A DNA stretch of 64,000 bases, taken from assembly GCF_019145205.1 (NCBI RefSeq), contig NZ_JAHSTT010000005.1, forward strand, positions 124,001 to 188,000, written 5' to 3'. A program made the position numbers and the translations under genes. The notes beneath the pieces are model-generated. The model had not been told where the DNA came from and searched no databases. It saw only the letters and a list, made by a program, of their open reading frames with translations. Of this stretch, positions 9,301-19,064 are shown in pieces. The first letter of the stretch is position 1. The number at the start of each line of letters is the position of its first letter. Source of the DNA: Pseudomonas khavaziana. GTDB taxonomy: Bacteria > Pseudomonadota > Gammaproteobacteria > Pseudomonadales > Pseudomonadaceae.

Positions 9301-10563
9301 GCGTTTGAGCATTAAGGCGATTGCCTCTGCCAGCACATCCCCGCTTAAGGGTTCAACACTGCGCATCAGGTCATCGCCTGAAGGCACATCGGGTCGGTCC
9401 TGTACCGACAGCGGCGCAGTTTGCAGCAGTAGTTCCGCATCTATCCCGCCCTGGTCAAGGCGCGCAGCCAGCGCCTGGCGTGCCTGCGCCGGGGTAGCAA
9501 ACTCCTCGAAACCTTCGCTTGGGGTATACAGCACGACGGGGCCATTGAGGTCGTTGAGTGCGAGGCGCCGGCCTTCTTTTGGCCAGGTTGGCGGGGTGGC
9601 GGCGGAACCGTCGGTGCTGGTGATGAGGAAACTGCCCGCCAGCATGGTGCCGTGTTCGCTGCCGTCATCCAGGGTGATGGGGTAAACGCCAGGGCGTTCG
9701 CCATTGGGAAATTGACGTTCCCGCTCGGCCAACGTCGGGTATTGCAGGGCGATATCAATCAAGCGTTTGCTGGCCGGGCTCAGGGTGCCGTCGCTGACAC
9801 GCAGTGCGGCCAGGGTCGACAGCTGTTGTTTGTGCAGGCTCAGCAGTTGGTCTTGCGGCACTTGCGGCGTTTGCGGGGTGTTCAGGATTTCCTCGATCTG
9901 CGCGTCCATCGGCGTCAGCCGTGGCGTACTCCAGAACGCCTGGAGGTAAGCCGGATATTGCGTGGCAATGGCGCGGGCAATCGATTGCAATGTGCTGGAG
10001 GTAGTCAGTGTCTGGGGCTCATCGGCAGGCGTGGGGCGCGTCGTGAATTCGGTGCGTACCTTGCGCTCTGCGTGCAGGAGCTTATTCGGGTTGGCCAGGA
10101 TGTTGCGCACCTGTTCACCGAGGGCCTTCATCAGCGGTTCTGATGACAGCGGTGTTTCCTCGTCGCCGTCGCTGCGGTAGCGATTGAAACTGATGGTGTC
10201 GGCGTCGAGGGGGCGCAGGTCTGGAAAGGCCTGTTCAAGTTGCGCCTGCACAAAGGCCTTGAAACTCGGTTGTTCGTTTTGCAGGCGCTGCATATCTTGC
10301 GTAAGGCTGTCGTGCTGGGTAAGGAACGCACGCTGGTGGCTGACGTTGAACTGCTTCACGAGCTTGGGGTAATGCACACCAACGGGGGCAATGCCCGAAG
10401 ACGTGGGCGGCGTCAGATCGTCTGGGGCATAGCTCAAGGCCGCCGGCGGCGAAGACATAGGCTGGTGTGTATCGGCTGGATGATGGACGCTGGGGTTGTC
10501 GAGAGCGGTATGAAAAAAGGCGTCAAGGGGGCTGCGCGGAGCAGCCTCTAGAAGAATAGGCAT
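6346..10563 (-). CDS. Giant dermonecrotic-toxin-domain protein with C-terminal ChaN/Tiki-like module
   Basis: A 1405-residue single-gene protein of the large DUF6543 'dermonecrotic toxin domain' type common in Pseudomonas. There is no signal peptide. The N-terminal two thirds are helical and polar (for example HGTMLAGSFLITSTDGS near residue 310). A hydrophobic stretch near residues 890-915 (GIEVGMLLLDLVPILGKGLS) may be a membrane segment. Around 1030-1110 there is a beta-rich module (YNVDDDWYIRF...IIDPNAP...GEWRL). Residues about 1200-1390 carry VVVLGESHRD, LYLENMEL and LALVGRAHMN, the Glu/His pattern of the ChaN/EreA/Tiki (TraB-PrgY) hydrolase superfamily, to which the Pasteurella toxin C2 domain has been likened. 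No immunity gene is recognised. Toxin function and target are inferred. Confidence 0.7.
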   Translation of the reverse strand: MPILLEAAPRSPLDAFFHTALDNPSVHHPADTHQPMSSPPAALSYAPDDLTPPTSSGIAPVGVHYPKLVKQFNVSHQRAFLTQHDSLTQDMQRLQNEQPSFKAFVQAQLEQAFPDLRPLDADTISFNRYRSDGDEETPLSSEPLMKALGEQVRNILANPNKLLHAERKVRTEFTTRPTPADEPQTLTTSSTLQSIARAIATQYPAYLQAFWSTPRLTPMDAQIEEILNTPQTPQVPQDQLLSLHKQQLSTLAALRVSDGTLSPASKRLIDIALQYPTLAERERQFPNGERPGVYPITLDDGSEHGTMLAGSFLITSTDGSAATPPTWPKEGRRLALNDLNGPVVLYTPSEGFEEFATPAQARQALAARLDQGGIDAELLLQTAPLSVQDRPDVPSGDDLMRSVEPLSGDVLAEAIALMLKRQEAQINAHLAQALAPPATGTRSNALLAPAAMQSLDGAADALFVFDGSNAMLARDAKLAEKLQPQWLKSLDPDQEALFEKLEHAEQESSSQLASLLKKIPSLADFSRDRLNQALSQQYPTAQLNADQLMVRVDTRTTLHSGRGSGPRTTFPAQHSVSLTDLALRNPSGFPAIERGQSTHTTLRLALVDTQGQPILNAKGEQVILDTEALKALVNTADVGGEYTKLLEQELATDTTSGASAQVRTAWKANLNDLMAKEAFLAQLNPDAYQAEASQDKSTKRAAQWVAAVLDYPDPASRPQVDGKDIVANSLVQYGLPVQGVLVIGNQVDSSLVLCAPDAPDGVVFREVADQAALNTLLNKDEWIAYTARRKSPVNKDDFISFIETASKSLVNPLTIKNPFEMISLFVQALKLKGGDATLEPVTGNVEDHLYKQHVQLVIDKADYQSVSSAEVAAQSKINKVEFGIEVGMLLLDLVPILGKGLSAGVRLGKAAMTALRANSRLLPHLIRNPGLGRGIYADFTLAAARIPNLRAAPMRPVFSASTTAGANPIRPGARALPAPAGSGPAPAIASTSAAVEHGLVQTSPLVAAPSRDLSAYAKTDDIIRGRTLGTNGTYNVDDDWYIRFTDSTGVSKVYQIDSAFHASSGYANIIDPNAPVNASKSSRIVASVQHAGNGEWRLNRLPGGAPTPVSSTSETGSGSVEATASSSQASASKLTAPEYFSLTDGSLVEQHFTPAKRELFRIWFRRDMARFYRNMLTPGQMPPRPPRLELSPGTSPVDLLRKAYEVTDVVVLGESHRDIASFQMIREAMPALKEAGVTTLYLENMELNALKKLDDVGMGAHRPAGASPTLNELIKLANDNGITVKPLEHHYLTRRSDMPDFYKYVGDNDNGITRLQEFNYFATRVIQRRKPGEKVLALVGRAHMNTARNVPGLAEMNGGIGIGVYPNTSFSKSTAISGPSVRRDPGAGVTGSHTVGDYQVFQQVT

Positions 10564-10765
10564 AAGCGGACACTCGCAGGATGAATGGGCTGTTCATATC
10601 GTCGTTACGCTCCCGGTAACGCGTAGGCTGGGTGCGTATTGACCATCCGTTGGTTCCTGCTGCAAATGTAAGCAGGAGCGAGCGTGTTGCAGCGAAATCG
10701 GTGCAGTTCAGGCTAGGAGAGGGGAGAGAGAAGGGCGCGCAGGGGAAGGCGCCCAATCATGCCTG

Positions 10766-11587
10766 TTAAGGCTGAAATGCGCCGATAAAAATTGCCGGGT
10801 CGACCCTGGCATCGTTAAGGCTGACATTCCAATGCATATGCGGCCCGGTTGCTCGGCCGGTGGCGCCGACCTTGCCCACCACTGCACCGCGGACCAGTTG
10901 CTGGCCCACTTTCACATCGATCTTCGACATATGGCAGAACATGCTGATAAAGCCCTGGCCATGGTCGACGAACACGGTATTACCGTTGAAAAAGTAGTTG
11001 CCGACCAGGATCACCTTACCGTTCGCCGGCGTCTTGATGGGCGTACCGGCCGGCACGGCGAAATCCAGGCCTGAATGCGGATTGCGTTCTTCACCGTTGA
11101 AGAAACGACGCACGCCGAACTTGCTCGACAGCGGGCCATTGACCGGTTTGTCCAGCACCAGATTGCTTGGCAGGTTAGGGCTGAAGCTGCGGTATGCCTT
11201 GAGCTGCACGGCCAGTTCCGCTTCGATGCGCTTGAGCTGCGCGGGGGCGGGGTTGACCTGGCTTTTGTTTTTCAAGGTGATGCGCTGTTCTGGATACTTT
11301 TTATAGCCGACCACAAACGGCAAGTTGCGCCCGCCGCTGCTGATGCGCTCGTTGCCAGGCTTGACCGTCAATGGGATGCCGACAATCGCCAGCCAGTTGT
11401 CCTGCTCCTTGACCACCAGCACCGGCTTGCCTTGGTAGGTGGCCTTCGGCGCCGTGGCGGCCGGGCCCAGTTCGACCACCGCCACGCCACCCGGTACCGG
11501 CTTGTTCAGGGTGCGGGTGATATAGCTGTCAGCCTGGGCGTTAACGGCAAGGCACAGCAGCAGCAACAAGCTCAATAGACGTGGCAT
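10766..11587 (-). CDS. Secreted M23 peptidoglycan metallo-endopeptidase
   Basis: A 273-residue protein with a clear signal peptide (MPRLLSLLLLLCLAVNAQA, cleavage after AQA). The C-terminal LytM/M23 domain has zinc-binding motifs HSGLD and HMHW, with FCHMS between. This family cuts peptide crosslinks in the periplasm. It starts just three bases after the xseA stop and is probably co-transcribed with xseA. The N-terminal region (PVPGGVAVVELGP) is the domain often found before M23 in this family. No LysM or coiled coil is visible. Confidence 0.9.
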   Translation of the reverse strand: MPRLLSLLLLLCLAVNAQADSYITRTLNKPVPGGVAVVELGPAATAPKATYQGKPVLVVKEQDNWLAIVGIPLTVKPGNERISSGGRNLPFVVGYKKYPEQRITLKNKSQVNPAPAQLKRIEAELAVQLKAYRSFSPNLPSNLVLDKPVNGPLSSKFGVRRFFNGEERNPHSGLDFAVPAGTPIKTPANGKVILVGNYFFNGNTVFVDHGQGFISMFCHMSKIDVKVGQQLVRGAVVGKVGATGRATGPHMHWNVSLNDARVDPAIFIGAFQP

Positions 11588-11590
11588 CGA

Positions 11591-12970
11591 TCAATCCAGT
11601 AGCGAAAGGGTAACGGGTGTCAGATGGTTGTCTTCCACCCGCACTTGCAATTGGCCTTCACCGAGACGCGCGGTCAGGCGCTGGCCGGTGTGGGTTTGTG
11701 CGGCATTGCGAATGGCCTGGCCGCGCTCGTCGAGCAGGATGCTGTAGCCACGACCCAGGGTCGCCAGCGGACTGACCACCTGCAACGTCTGCACCTGGCT
11801 TTGCAGCTGCAGGCGCCGCGCCTTGAGACCTTCGCGCATGGCACGGGGCAGGCGTTCGGCGAGGCTGTCCAGGCGCTGGCGCAACAGCGCCAATTGGCGG
11901 CCCGGATGCTGGCCGGCGAGGCGGGTTTCCAGGCGGATCAGGCGCTCGCGACGGGTATTGAGGCTGCGCTCAAAAGCACGGCGCAGGCGCATGTCCAGGT
12001 CGTCCAGGCGCTGGGCCTGTTGGCGCAAACGCTCGCCAGGGTGACGCAGGCGCCGGGCCATGCCTTCCAGGCGCAGGCGGTCGTGGGCCAACCGATTGCG
12101 CATCAGCATCACCAGGCGACGGTGCAGGTTATCCACTTGGCGCACCCAGTGGCTGGCGTCCGGTGCGAGCAGCTCGGCGGCGGCAGATGGCGTCGGCGCA
12201 CGCACGTCCGCCACGAAGTCGCTGATCGATACATCGGTTTCATGCCCGACGGCACTGACGATGGGCGTGACGCAGGCGTCCACGGCTCGGGCCACGGCCT
12301 CCTCGTTGAAGCACCAGAGGTCTTCCAGCGAGCCGCCGCCACGGGCCAGGATCAACGCGTCGAAGCCACGCGCGTCGGCCAGTTTCAATGCGCGCACAAT
12401 CTGCGGGATCGCTTCGCGGCCCTGCACGGCGGTGGGGATCAAGGTCAGCTCAATGTTCGGTGCCCGACGGCGGAACACGCTGATGATGTCGCGAATCACC
12501 GCACCGGTCGGCGAGCTGATAATGCCGATCCTTTGTGGATGCGCCGGCAGTGGGACTTTGCGCTCGGCACTGAATAACCCTTCGGCGCTGAGCTTCTCTT
12601 TCAGCGCATCGAAGGCCAGGCGCAGCGCGCCATCACCGGCAGGTTCCACCGTGTCGAGAATCAGCTGGTAGTCACCACGGCCCTCGAACAGCGAGACCTT
12701 GCCGCGCACCTTGACCGCCAGGCCGTCCTTCAACGCCTGGCGTACCCGTGCCGCGTTGTTGCGAAACAGCGCGCAGCGCACCTGGGCACCGCTGTCCTTG
12801 AGGGTGAAATACACATGGCCGGAGGCCGGGCGGGCGAGGTTGGAGATCTCGCCTTCGACCCAGATATTGGTGAACACGTCTTCCAGCAACACCCGCGCAC
12901 GGCCGTTGAGCTGGCTGACAGTCAGGACTTCGCGGTCCAGGCCCAGGCGGGCAAAGGGATCTTTAATCAT
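11591..12970 (-). CDS. xseA: Exonuclease VII large subunit
   Basis: A 459-residue XseA, the usual length. It has an N-terminal OB-fold (LTVSQLNGRARVLLEDVFTNIWVEGEIS), a catalytic domain with GIISSPTGAVIRDI, ARGGGSLEDLWCFNEE and AVGHETD, and a long Arg/Leu/Gln-rich coiled-coil stalk (about residues 280-400) for the small XseB subunits. It degrades single-stranded DNA. The frame is open some 57 codons further upstream, but ATG 12970 (MIKDPFARLGLDREV) is the family start. xseB is not in the window. Confidence 0.95.
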   Translation of the reverse strand: MIKDPFARLGLDREVLTVSQLNGRARVLLEDVFTNIWVEGEISNLARPASGHVYFTLKDSGAQVRCALFRNNAARVRQALKDGLAVKVRGKVSLFEGRGDYQLILDTVEPAGDGALRLAFDALKEKLSAEGLFSAERKVPLPAHPQRIGIISSPTGAVIRDIISVFRRRAPNIELTLIPTAVQGREAIPQIVRALKLADARGFDALILARGGGSLEDLWCFNEEAVARAVDACVTPIVSAVGHETDVSISDFVADVRAPTPSAAAELLAPDASHWVRQVDNLHRRLVMLMRNRLAHDRLRLEGMARRLRHPGERLRQQAQRLDDLDMRLRRAFERSLNTRRERLIRLETRLAGQHPGRQLALLRQRLDSLAERLPRAMREGLKARRLQLQSQVQTLQVVSPLATLGRGYSILLDERGQAIRNAAQTHTGQRLTARLGEGQLQVRVEDNHLTPVTLSLLD

Positions 12971-12980
12971 GGGCGGCAGT

Positions 12981-13871
12981 TTATAGGCATTCGTGCAGGG
13001 TTTGACAGAATTGCTCCACCAGCGTGCTCTGCCGTGGCGCGCAGGCCAAGGCGACGGTGCTGTGACAGTCCGGGTCGGCCAGGGGCAGGAAGTGCAGATT
13101 GGCAGGGGCGATGTCCTGCATGGACTCGGGTAGCAAGGCAATGCCGAAGCCGGCCTGGATCAATTGCAACTGCGTAGTCTTGCGAGACATCACCCGCGCC
13201 GCCCTGGGGAAAAAACCGGCGCGCATGCATAGCTCTGCCGACAGATAACTCAGCCCGCCACGTTGGGGATGGGGGATCGAGATAAAAGCTTCGTCCTTGA
13301 GCCGGGCCAATTCCACCGGTGTGGCGCTGTGAGCCAATGGGTGATTCGGCGGCACCGCCAACACCAACGGCTCGGTGTACAAAGGCACCACGCGCACCCC
13401 TTCGCGCTGGCGCAACACCGGCAAGCGCAACAGACCGACGTCCAGGCGACCGTCGGCGATTTCTTCCAACTGGGCCTCGGAGGCGAGTTTGACGATATCC
13501 ATCGACACACCGGGGCAGCGTTCCAGCCAAGTGCTGATGCCCTGCAGTAACGCTCCGCTCATTGGCACGGTGCTCGAATGGCCCAGGCGTAAGGTGCCGA
13601 GTTGGCCATTGCCCACCTGCGTCGCCATCTCGCTGGCCTTGAGCAACTCACCCAGCAGGTTGCGCGCCCGTGGATAAAACGCTTCGCCGGCGGCCGTCAG
13701 GCGAGGCTGGCGAGCGGTACGCTCGAACAAGGGAGTCTGCAATTGGTTTTCCAGCTCCTTGATTTGCCGGCTCAAGGCCGATTGCGCCACGAACAGGCGC
13801 TCGGCGGCGGCGCTGAAGCTGCCGCTGTCGGCGATTTCGACGAAGTAACGCAGTTGCCGGATAGAAATCAC
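12981..13871 (-). CDS. LysR-family transcriptional regulator
   Basis: About 296 residues. The N-terminal winged helix-turn-helix reads ISIRQLRYFVEIADSGSFSAAAERLFVAQSALSRQIKELE, followed by a periplasmic-binding-protein-like effector domain. The GTG at 13871 is chosen because it gives the family start and has AAAGG upstream; the frame runs on to an ATG at 13925. It is divergent, with about 100 bp between, from the TauE/SafE-type transporter gene at 13971, so it probably controls that gene. The ligand is unknown. Confidence 0.88.
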   Translation of the reverse strand: MISIRQLRYFVEIADSGSFSAAAERLFVAQSALSRQIKELENQLQTPLFERTARQPRLTAAGEAFYPRARNLLGELLKASEMATQVGNGQLGTLRLGHSSTVPMSGALLQGISTWLERCPGVSMDIVKLASEAQLEEIADGRLDVGLLRLPVLRQREGVRVVPLYTEPLVLAVPPNHPLAHSATPVELARLKDEAFISIPHPQRGGLSYLSAELCMRAGFFPRAARVMSRKTTQLQLIQAGFGIALLPESMQDIAPANLHFLPLADPDCHSTVALACAPRQSTLVEQFCQTLHECL

Positions 13872-13970
13872 GAGGCATGCCTTTTCGAGATGGGTGGATG
13901 GCTTTGAAGATATTAGTCGCAACATTCATCGGTGGCTAAAGTGAAAGCCAAGTCTTTCAAGGAATAACCC

Positions 13971-14738
13971 ATGAGCGCGGTTGAGTGGATGAGTCAGTGG
14001 TCGTTCGGCGCGGTGGATTGGCTGGTGATCGGCCTGGGCATCGTGGTGGCCTATATCGTGTTTGGCATCGCCGGTTTCGGTACGGCGTTGGTGGCGGGGC
14101 CGGTCCTGCTGATGTTTATGCCGCTGTCGAAGATCATCCCGCTGCTGGTGCTGCTGGATTTTGTCGCGGCGTCTGGCGGCCTGCTGCAAACGCGACGGGA
14201 GGTGAACACGCCGGAACTGCTGCGATTACTGCCATGCATGGCGATAGGCTGCACCCTGGGCGTGGTGTTTTTACTCAATCTGCATTCGGATCTGCTGCTG
14301 CTGTTGATGGGGCTGTTTATCAGCGCCTACGCCCTTTATAGCCTGGCGGTGAAAGCCCGGCCGACGCGGCTGGCGGCGGGTTGGTCGGTGCCTATGGGTA
14401 CGGTGGGTGGCTTGTTTGGTGCGTTGTTTGGCAGTGGCGGCTTTTTATACGCCATTTATCTCAATAGCCGATTATCCAAGGACGCGGCGCGGGCCACACA
14501 AAGTGCGCTGATCAGTTGCAGTACGCTGGTGCGCCTGAGTTTGTTTCTGATTGCCGGGGTATATGCGGATCTGCCCTTGTTGATGTTGGCGGTTTGCCTG
14601 TTGCCCGCGATGGCCTTCGGGCTTTGGTGTGGGCGCCGGCTGACGATGCGTATGTCGCGTGAAGCGTTTGTGCGGTTGGTGACCTGGCTGGTGCTGGCCA
14701 GTGGTATTGGGTTGATCGGGCGGTATTTGAGCACTTGA
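13971..14738 (+). CDS. TauE/SafE (TSUP) family membrane exporter
   Basis: A 255-residue inner-membrane protein with about eight hydrophobic segments (WLVIGLGIVVAYIVFGIAGFG, IIPLLVLLDFVAASGG, LLLLLMGLFISAYALYSL and others). The glycine-rich FGIAGFGTALVAGP and the second-half repeat GTVGGLFGALFGSGG are typical of TSUP (sulfite exporter TauE/SafE-like) proteins. The substrate is unknown; relatives move sulfite, sulfoacetate or other organic anions. The divergent LysR regulator is the likely controller. Confidence 0.85.
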   Translation: MSAVEWMSQWSFGAVDWLVIGLGIVVAYIVFGIAGFGTALVAGPVLLMFMPLSKIIPLLVLLDFVAASGGLLQTRREVNTPELLRLLPCMAIGCTLGVVFLLNLHSDLLLLLMGLFISAYALYSLAVKARPTRLAAGWSVPMGTVGGLFGALFGSGGFLYAIYLNSRLSKDAARATQSALISCSTLVRLSLFLIAGVYADLPLLMLAVCLLPAMAFGLWCGRRLTMRMSREAFVRLVTWLVLASGIGLIGRYLST

Positions 14739-14780
14739 CCTGTGTCGAGCAGGGATTAAGCTGCCAGCCTTTAGGGTGCC

Positions 14781-14850
14781 ATCGGGGGCAAGCCCCTCCC
14801 ACCTTTGAACGTATTCACAATTCAAAATGTGGGAGGGGCTTGCCCCCGAT
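14781..14850. repeat. REPIN (family B)
   Basis: Inverted pair ATCGGGGGCAAGCCCC...GGGGCTTGCCCCCGAT with CACAATTCAAAATG in the middle, between the exporter gene and the four-cysteine protein gene. Confidence 0.85.
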
Positions 14851-14879
14851 GGCGCCAGACGCCACACCGCAGGACTCCC

Positions 14880-15423
14880 ATGAACTCCCAAAGCATCCTC
14901 GTCCCGAAAATCTCCACCTTGCCTGTCCACGAGCCCCGCGCCCGGGCAATCGTGCGCTGGCTGGTGCGCAAGAATATCGTCAAGGAAGAACTGAGCACCT
15001 GCGGCCGCACCGGCAACCGTATGGCCTACGCCCTGGCCGATGGCGCCCGCGCCGTGGTGCTGCACCCCGAGGCACTGCCGTTCAATGAACCGGTCAATGG
15101 CCTGGAGATCATCTACAAACGTTGCATCTATACGCCGGCTAAGGGCTTTCTCGAAGAGGCAGGCTGCCCGGAATGCCTCAAGGAAGTCGGCGAGGCGCTG
15201 TTCGAAAGCCTGGAAGACTGGATGCCCGGCCATACCGACAATTTCACTTGCCCGCTGTGTGGGCATGAAGACGACATCAACGGCTTCCTGTTCCTGCAGG
15301 AATGCGGGTTTTCCAACCTGGGGTTTATCTTCAACAACTGGGCGGAGGCGGGCTTCAAGCAGAGCTTTATCGACGAATTTGCCGATTGGCTCGATCAAAA
15401 AATGAGCTGGGTCAAAGTCGAAC

Positions 15424-15428
<5 letters not shown>
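14880..15428 (+). CDS. Conserved protein with two CxxC pairs, unknown function
   Basis: A 182-residue cytoplasmic protein. Two pairs, GCPEC (near residue 98) and FTCPLCGHEDD (near 123), suggest a four-cysteine zinc site. The rest is acidic and aromatic in the C-terminal part (FIDEFADWLDQKMSW). ATG 14880 is preferred over the longer frame, which starts inside the REPIN; CAGGA precedes it. The stop codon TAG is itself part of the next REP element (TGTAGGAGC). It sits upstream of guaB but is separated from it by a REPIN and the guaB promoter, so a shared role with guaB is not implied. I do not recognise a function. Confidence 0.75.
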
Positions 15429-17115
<1,687 letters not shown>

Positions 17116-17140
17116 GGCTTCCAGCAAAACGTTAAGTAAC

Positions 17141-17168
17141 CGGGGCTGTTCTTTCAGCCCCGAGTTGT
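17141..17168 (+). terminator. GC hairpin between guaB and guaA
   Basis: Stem CGGGGCT/AGCCCCG with an eight-base loop, followed by AGTTGTTT rather than a clean T run. It may partly terminate or stabilise the guaB transcript; readthrough into guaA is likely. Confidence 0.5.
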
Positions 17169-17196
17169 TTCTGATTCATTAGACGAGACTGACTTC

Positions 17197-18774
17197 ATGG
17201 CCCTCGACATTCACGCCCACCGCATCCTGATCCTCGACTTCGGTTCCCAGTACACCCAACTGATCGCCCGCCGCGTGCGTGAAATCGGCGTGTACTGCGA
17301 ACTGCATCCGTTCGACATGGATGACGCAGCGATCCGCGAATTCGCCCCTAAAGGCGTCATCCTCGCCGGTGGCCCCGAGTCCGTGCACGAAGCCGACAGC
17401 CCGCGCTGCCCGCAGGCGGTATTCGACCTGGGCGTGCCGGTCTTCGGTATCTGCTACGGCATGCAGACCATGGCCGAGCAACTGGGCGGCAAGGTCGAAG
17501 GTTCCGAGCTGCGTGAATTCGGTTATGCCCGCGTCGACGTGGTCGGCAAGAGCCGCCTGCTGGACGGCATCGAAGACCACATCGACGCCGATGGCCTGTT
17601 TGGCCTCGACGTGTGGATGAGCCACGGTGACAAGGTCACCAAGATGCCCGAGGACTTCCACATCCTGGCCAGCACCCCAAGCTGCCCGATCGCCGGCATG
17701 TTCAGCGACGAACGTCGCTACTACGGCGTGCAGTTCCACCCGGAAGTGACCCACACCAAGCAAGGCGGGCGCATCCTGTCGCGCTTTATCCTCGATATCT
17801 GCGAGTGCGAGGCCCTGTGGACCCCGTCGAAAATCGCCGAAGACGCCATCGCCCAGGTACGCGCCCAGGTCGGCACCGATAACGTGCTGCTTGGCCTATC
17901 CGGCGGCGTTGACTCCTCGGTGGTTGCTGCGCTGCTGCACAAGGCCATCGGCGACCAGCTGACCTGCGTATTTGTCGACAACGGCCTGCTGCGCCTGCAC
18001 GAAGGCGAGCAGGTTATGGCCATGTTCGCCGAGAACATGGGCGTCAAGGTGATCCGTGCCAACGCCGAGGAGCAGTTCCTCAACAACCTGGCCGGCGAGT
18101 CCGACCCGGAGAAGAAGCGCAAGATCATCGGTCGCACCTTCATCGACGTCTTCGATGCCCAGTCCAACAAACTGGACAACATCAAGTACCTCGCCCAGGG
18201 CACCATCTACCCTGACGTGATCGAGTCGGCTGGCGCCAAAAGTGGCAAGGCTCACGTGATCAAGTCCCACCACAACGTCGGTGGCCTGCCTGAGGAAATG
18301 AACCTCAAGCTGGTAGAACCGCTGCGCGAACTGTTCAAGGACGAAGTCCGCCGCCTGGGCCTGGAGCTCGGCCTGCCCTACGACATGGTCTACCGCCACC
18401 CATTCCCAGGCCCGGGCCTGGGCGTGCGCATCCTGGGTGAAGTGAAAAAGGAATACGCCGACCTGCTGCGTCGCGCCGATCACATCTTCATCGAAGAACT
18501 GCGCAAGGCCGACTGGTACCACAAGGTCAGCCAGGCCTTCGTGGTGTTCCAACCGGTGAAATCGGTGGGTGTGGTCGGCGATGGCCGTCGTTACGCATGG
18601 GTTGTGGCCCTGCGTGCCGTAGAGACTATCGACTTCATGACCGCGCGTTGGGCGCACCTGCCTTACGAACTGCTGGAAACCGTCAGCGGCCGGATCATCA
18701 ATGAGATCGAAGGTATTTCCCGCGTTACTTATGACGTGTCGAGCAAGCCGCCGGCGACTATTGAATGGGAATGA
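17197..18774 (+). CDS. guaA: GMP synthase (glutamine-hydrolysing) GuaA
   Basis: 525 residues. The N-terminal class I glutamine amidotransferase has its Cys in [13 protein letters not shown] and [10 protein letters not shown]. The ATP pyrophosphatase domain has the P-loop [15 protein letters not shown], and the C-terminal dimerisation domain ends PPATIEWE. It converts XMP to GMP. The last codons (ATT GAA TGG GAA TGA) are the likely attachment core of the island that follows: a synonymous copy of I-E-W-E-stop lies at 33294-33308. Confidence 0.97.
   Translation: MALDIHAHRILILDFGSQYTQLIARRVREIGVYCELHPFDMDDAAIREFAPKGVILAGGPESVHEADSPRCPQAVFDLGVPVFGICYGMQTMAEQLGGKVEGSELREFGYARVDVVGKSRLLDGIEDHIDADGLFGLDVWMSHGDKVTKMPEDFHILASTPSCPIAGMFSDERRYYGVQFHPEVTHTKQGGRILSRFILDICECEALWTPSKIAEDAIAQVRAQVGTDNVLLGLSGGVDSSVVAALLHKAIGDQLTCVFVDNGLLRLHEGEQVMAMFAENMGVKVIRANAEEQFLNNLAGESDPEKKRKIIGRTFIDVFDAQSNKLDNIKYLAQGTIYPDVIESAGAKSGKAHVIKSHHNVGGLPEEMNLKLVEPLRELFKDEVRRLGLELGLPYDMVYRHPFPGPGLGVRILGEVKKEYADLLRRADHIFIEELRKADWYHKVSQAFVVFQPVKSVGVVGDGRRYAWVVALRAVETIDFMTARWAHLPYELLETVSGRIINEIEGISRVTYDVSSKPPATIEWE
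18760..18774 (+). other. Candidate attL within guaA
   Basis: ATTGAATGGGAATGA, the final five codons of guaA. It matches the right-end copy at 12 of 15 positions, with the shared run TGGGA in the middle. Confidence 0.6.
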
Positions 18775-18820
18775 TTGGACGTCCGGCATTGTCCGGCACG
18801 ATCTAGCAAGAAATGCTCTG

Positions 18821-18850
18821 AAGCCCGCGTAATTGCGGGCTTTTGGCTTT
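18821..18850 (+). terminator. Terminator downstream of guaA, on the island side
   Basis: 8-bp stem AAGCCCGC/GCGGGCTT with the loop GTAATT, then TTGGCTTTTT. It lies inside the island boundary, so the element appears to supply guaA with a new terminator. Confidence 0.8.
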
Positions 18851-18904
18851 TTGGGTTTGGCAAATTCTGGCAGCTTTGTGCATCGCCAAGCACCGTGTTT
18901 GTAT

Positions 18905-19058
18905 GGCATGGTACGGGGCATTGACTGAGCCAAATGCCATGTTCGGTGCTCGATACCATGTCGCCCTAGTAGGGCAGGGCATGGTATCAAATCTCATCAT
19001 CAGCCCGGTTTCATTGGGTTTTATCGTGGTGCATGAGTGCTTTTCTGAGCATGGTATT
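18905..19058. repeat. CATGGTA-type repeats, putative integrase arm sites
   Basis: Five related short sites precede the integrase: GGCATGGTA at 18905, ATGCCATG at 18934, GATACCATG at 18952, CATGGTATC at 18980 and GCATGGTAT at 19049. The third and fourth form a perfect inverted pair around GCCCTAGTAGGGC. A similar cluster (ATGGAATGGTATATTCCAT and GGCATG) lies at 33212-33235, close to the right end. Confidence 0.5.
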
Positions 19059-19064
19059 TTTTCA

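Noticed and set aside
17141..17168. Purine riboswitch between guaB and guaA
   Set aside because: Only a simple GC hairpin is visible; there is no conserved riboswitch core.
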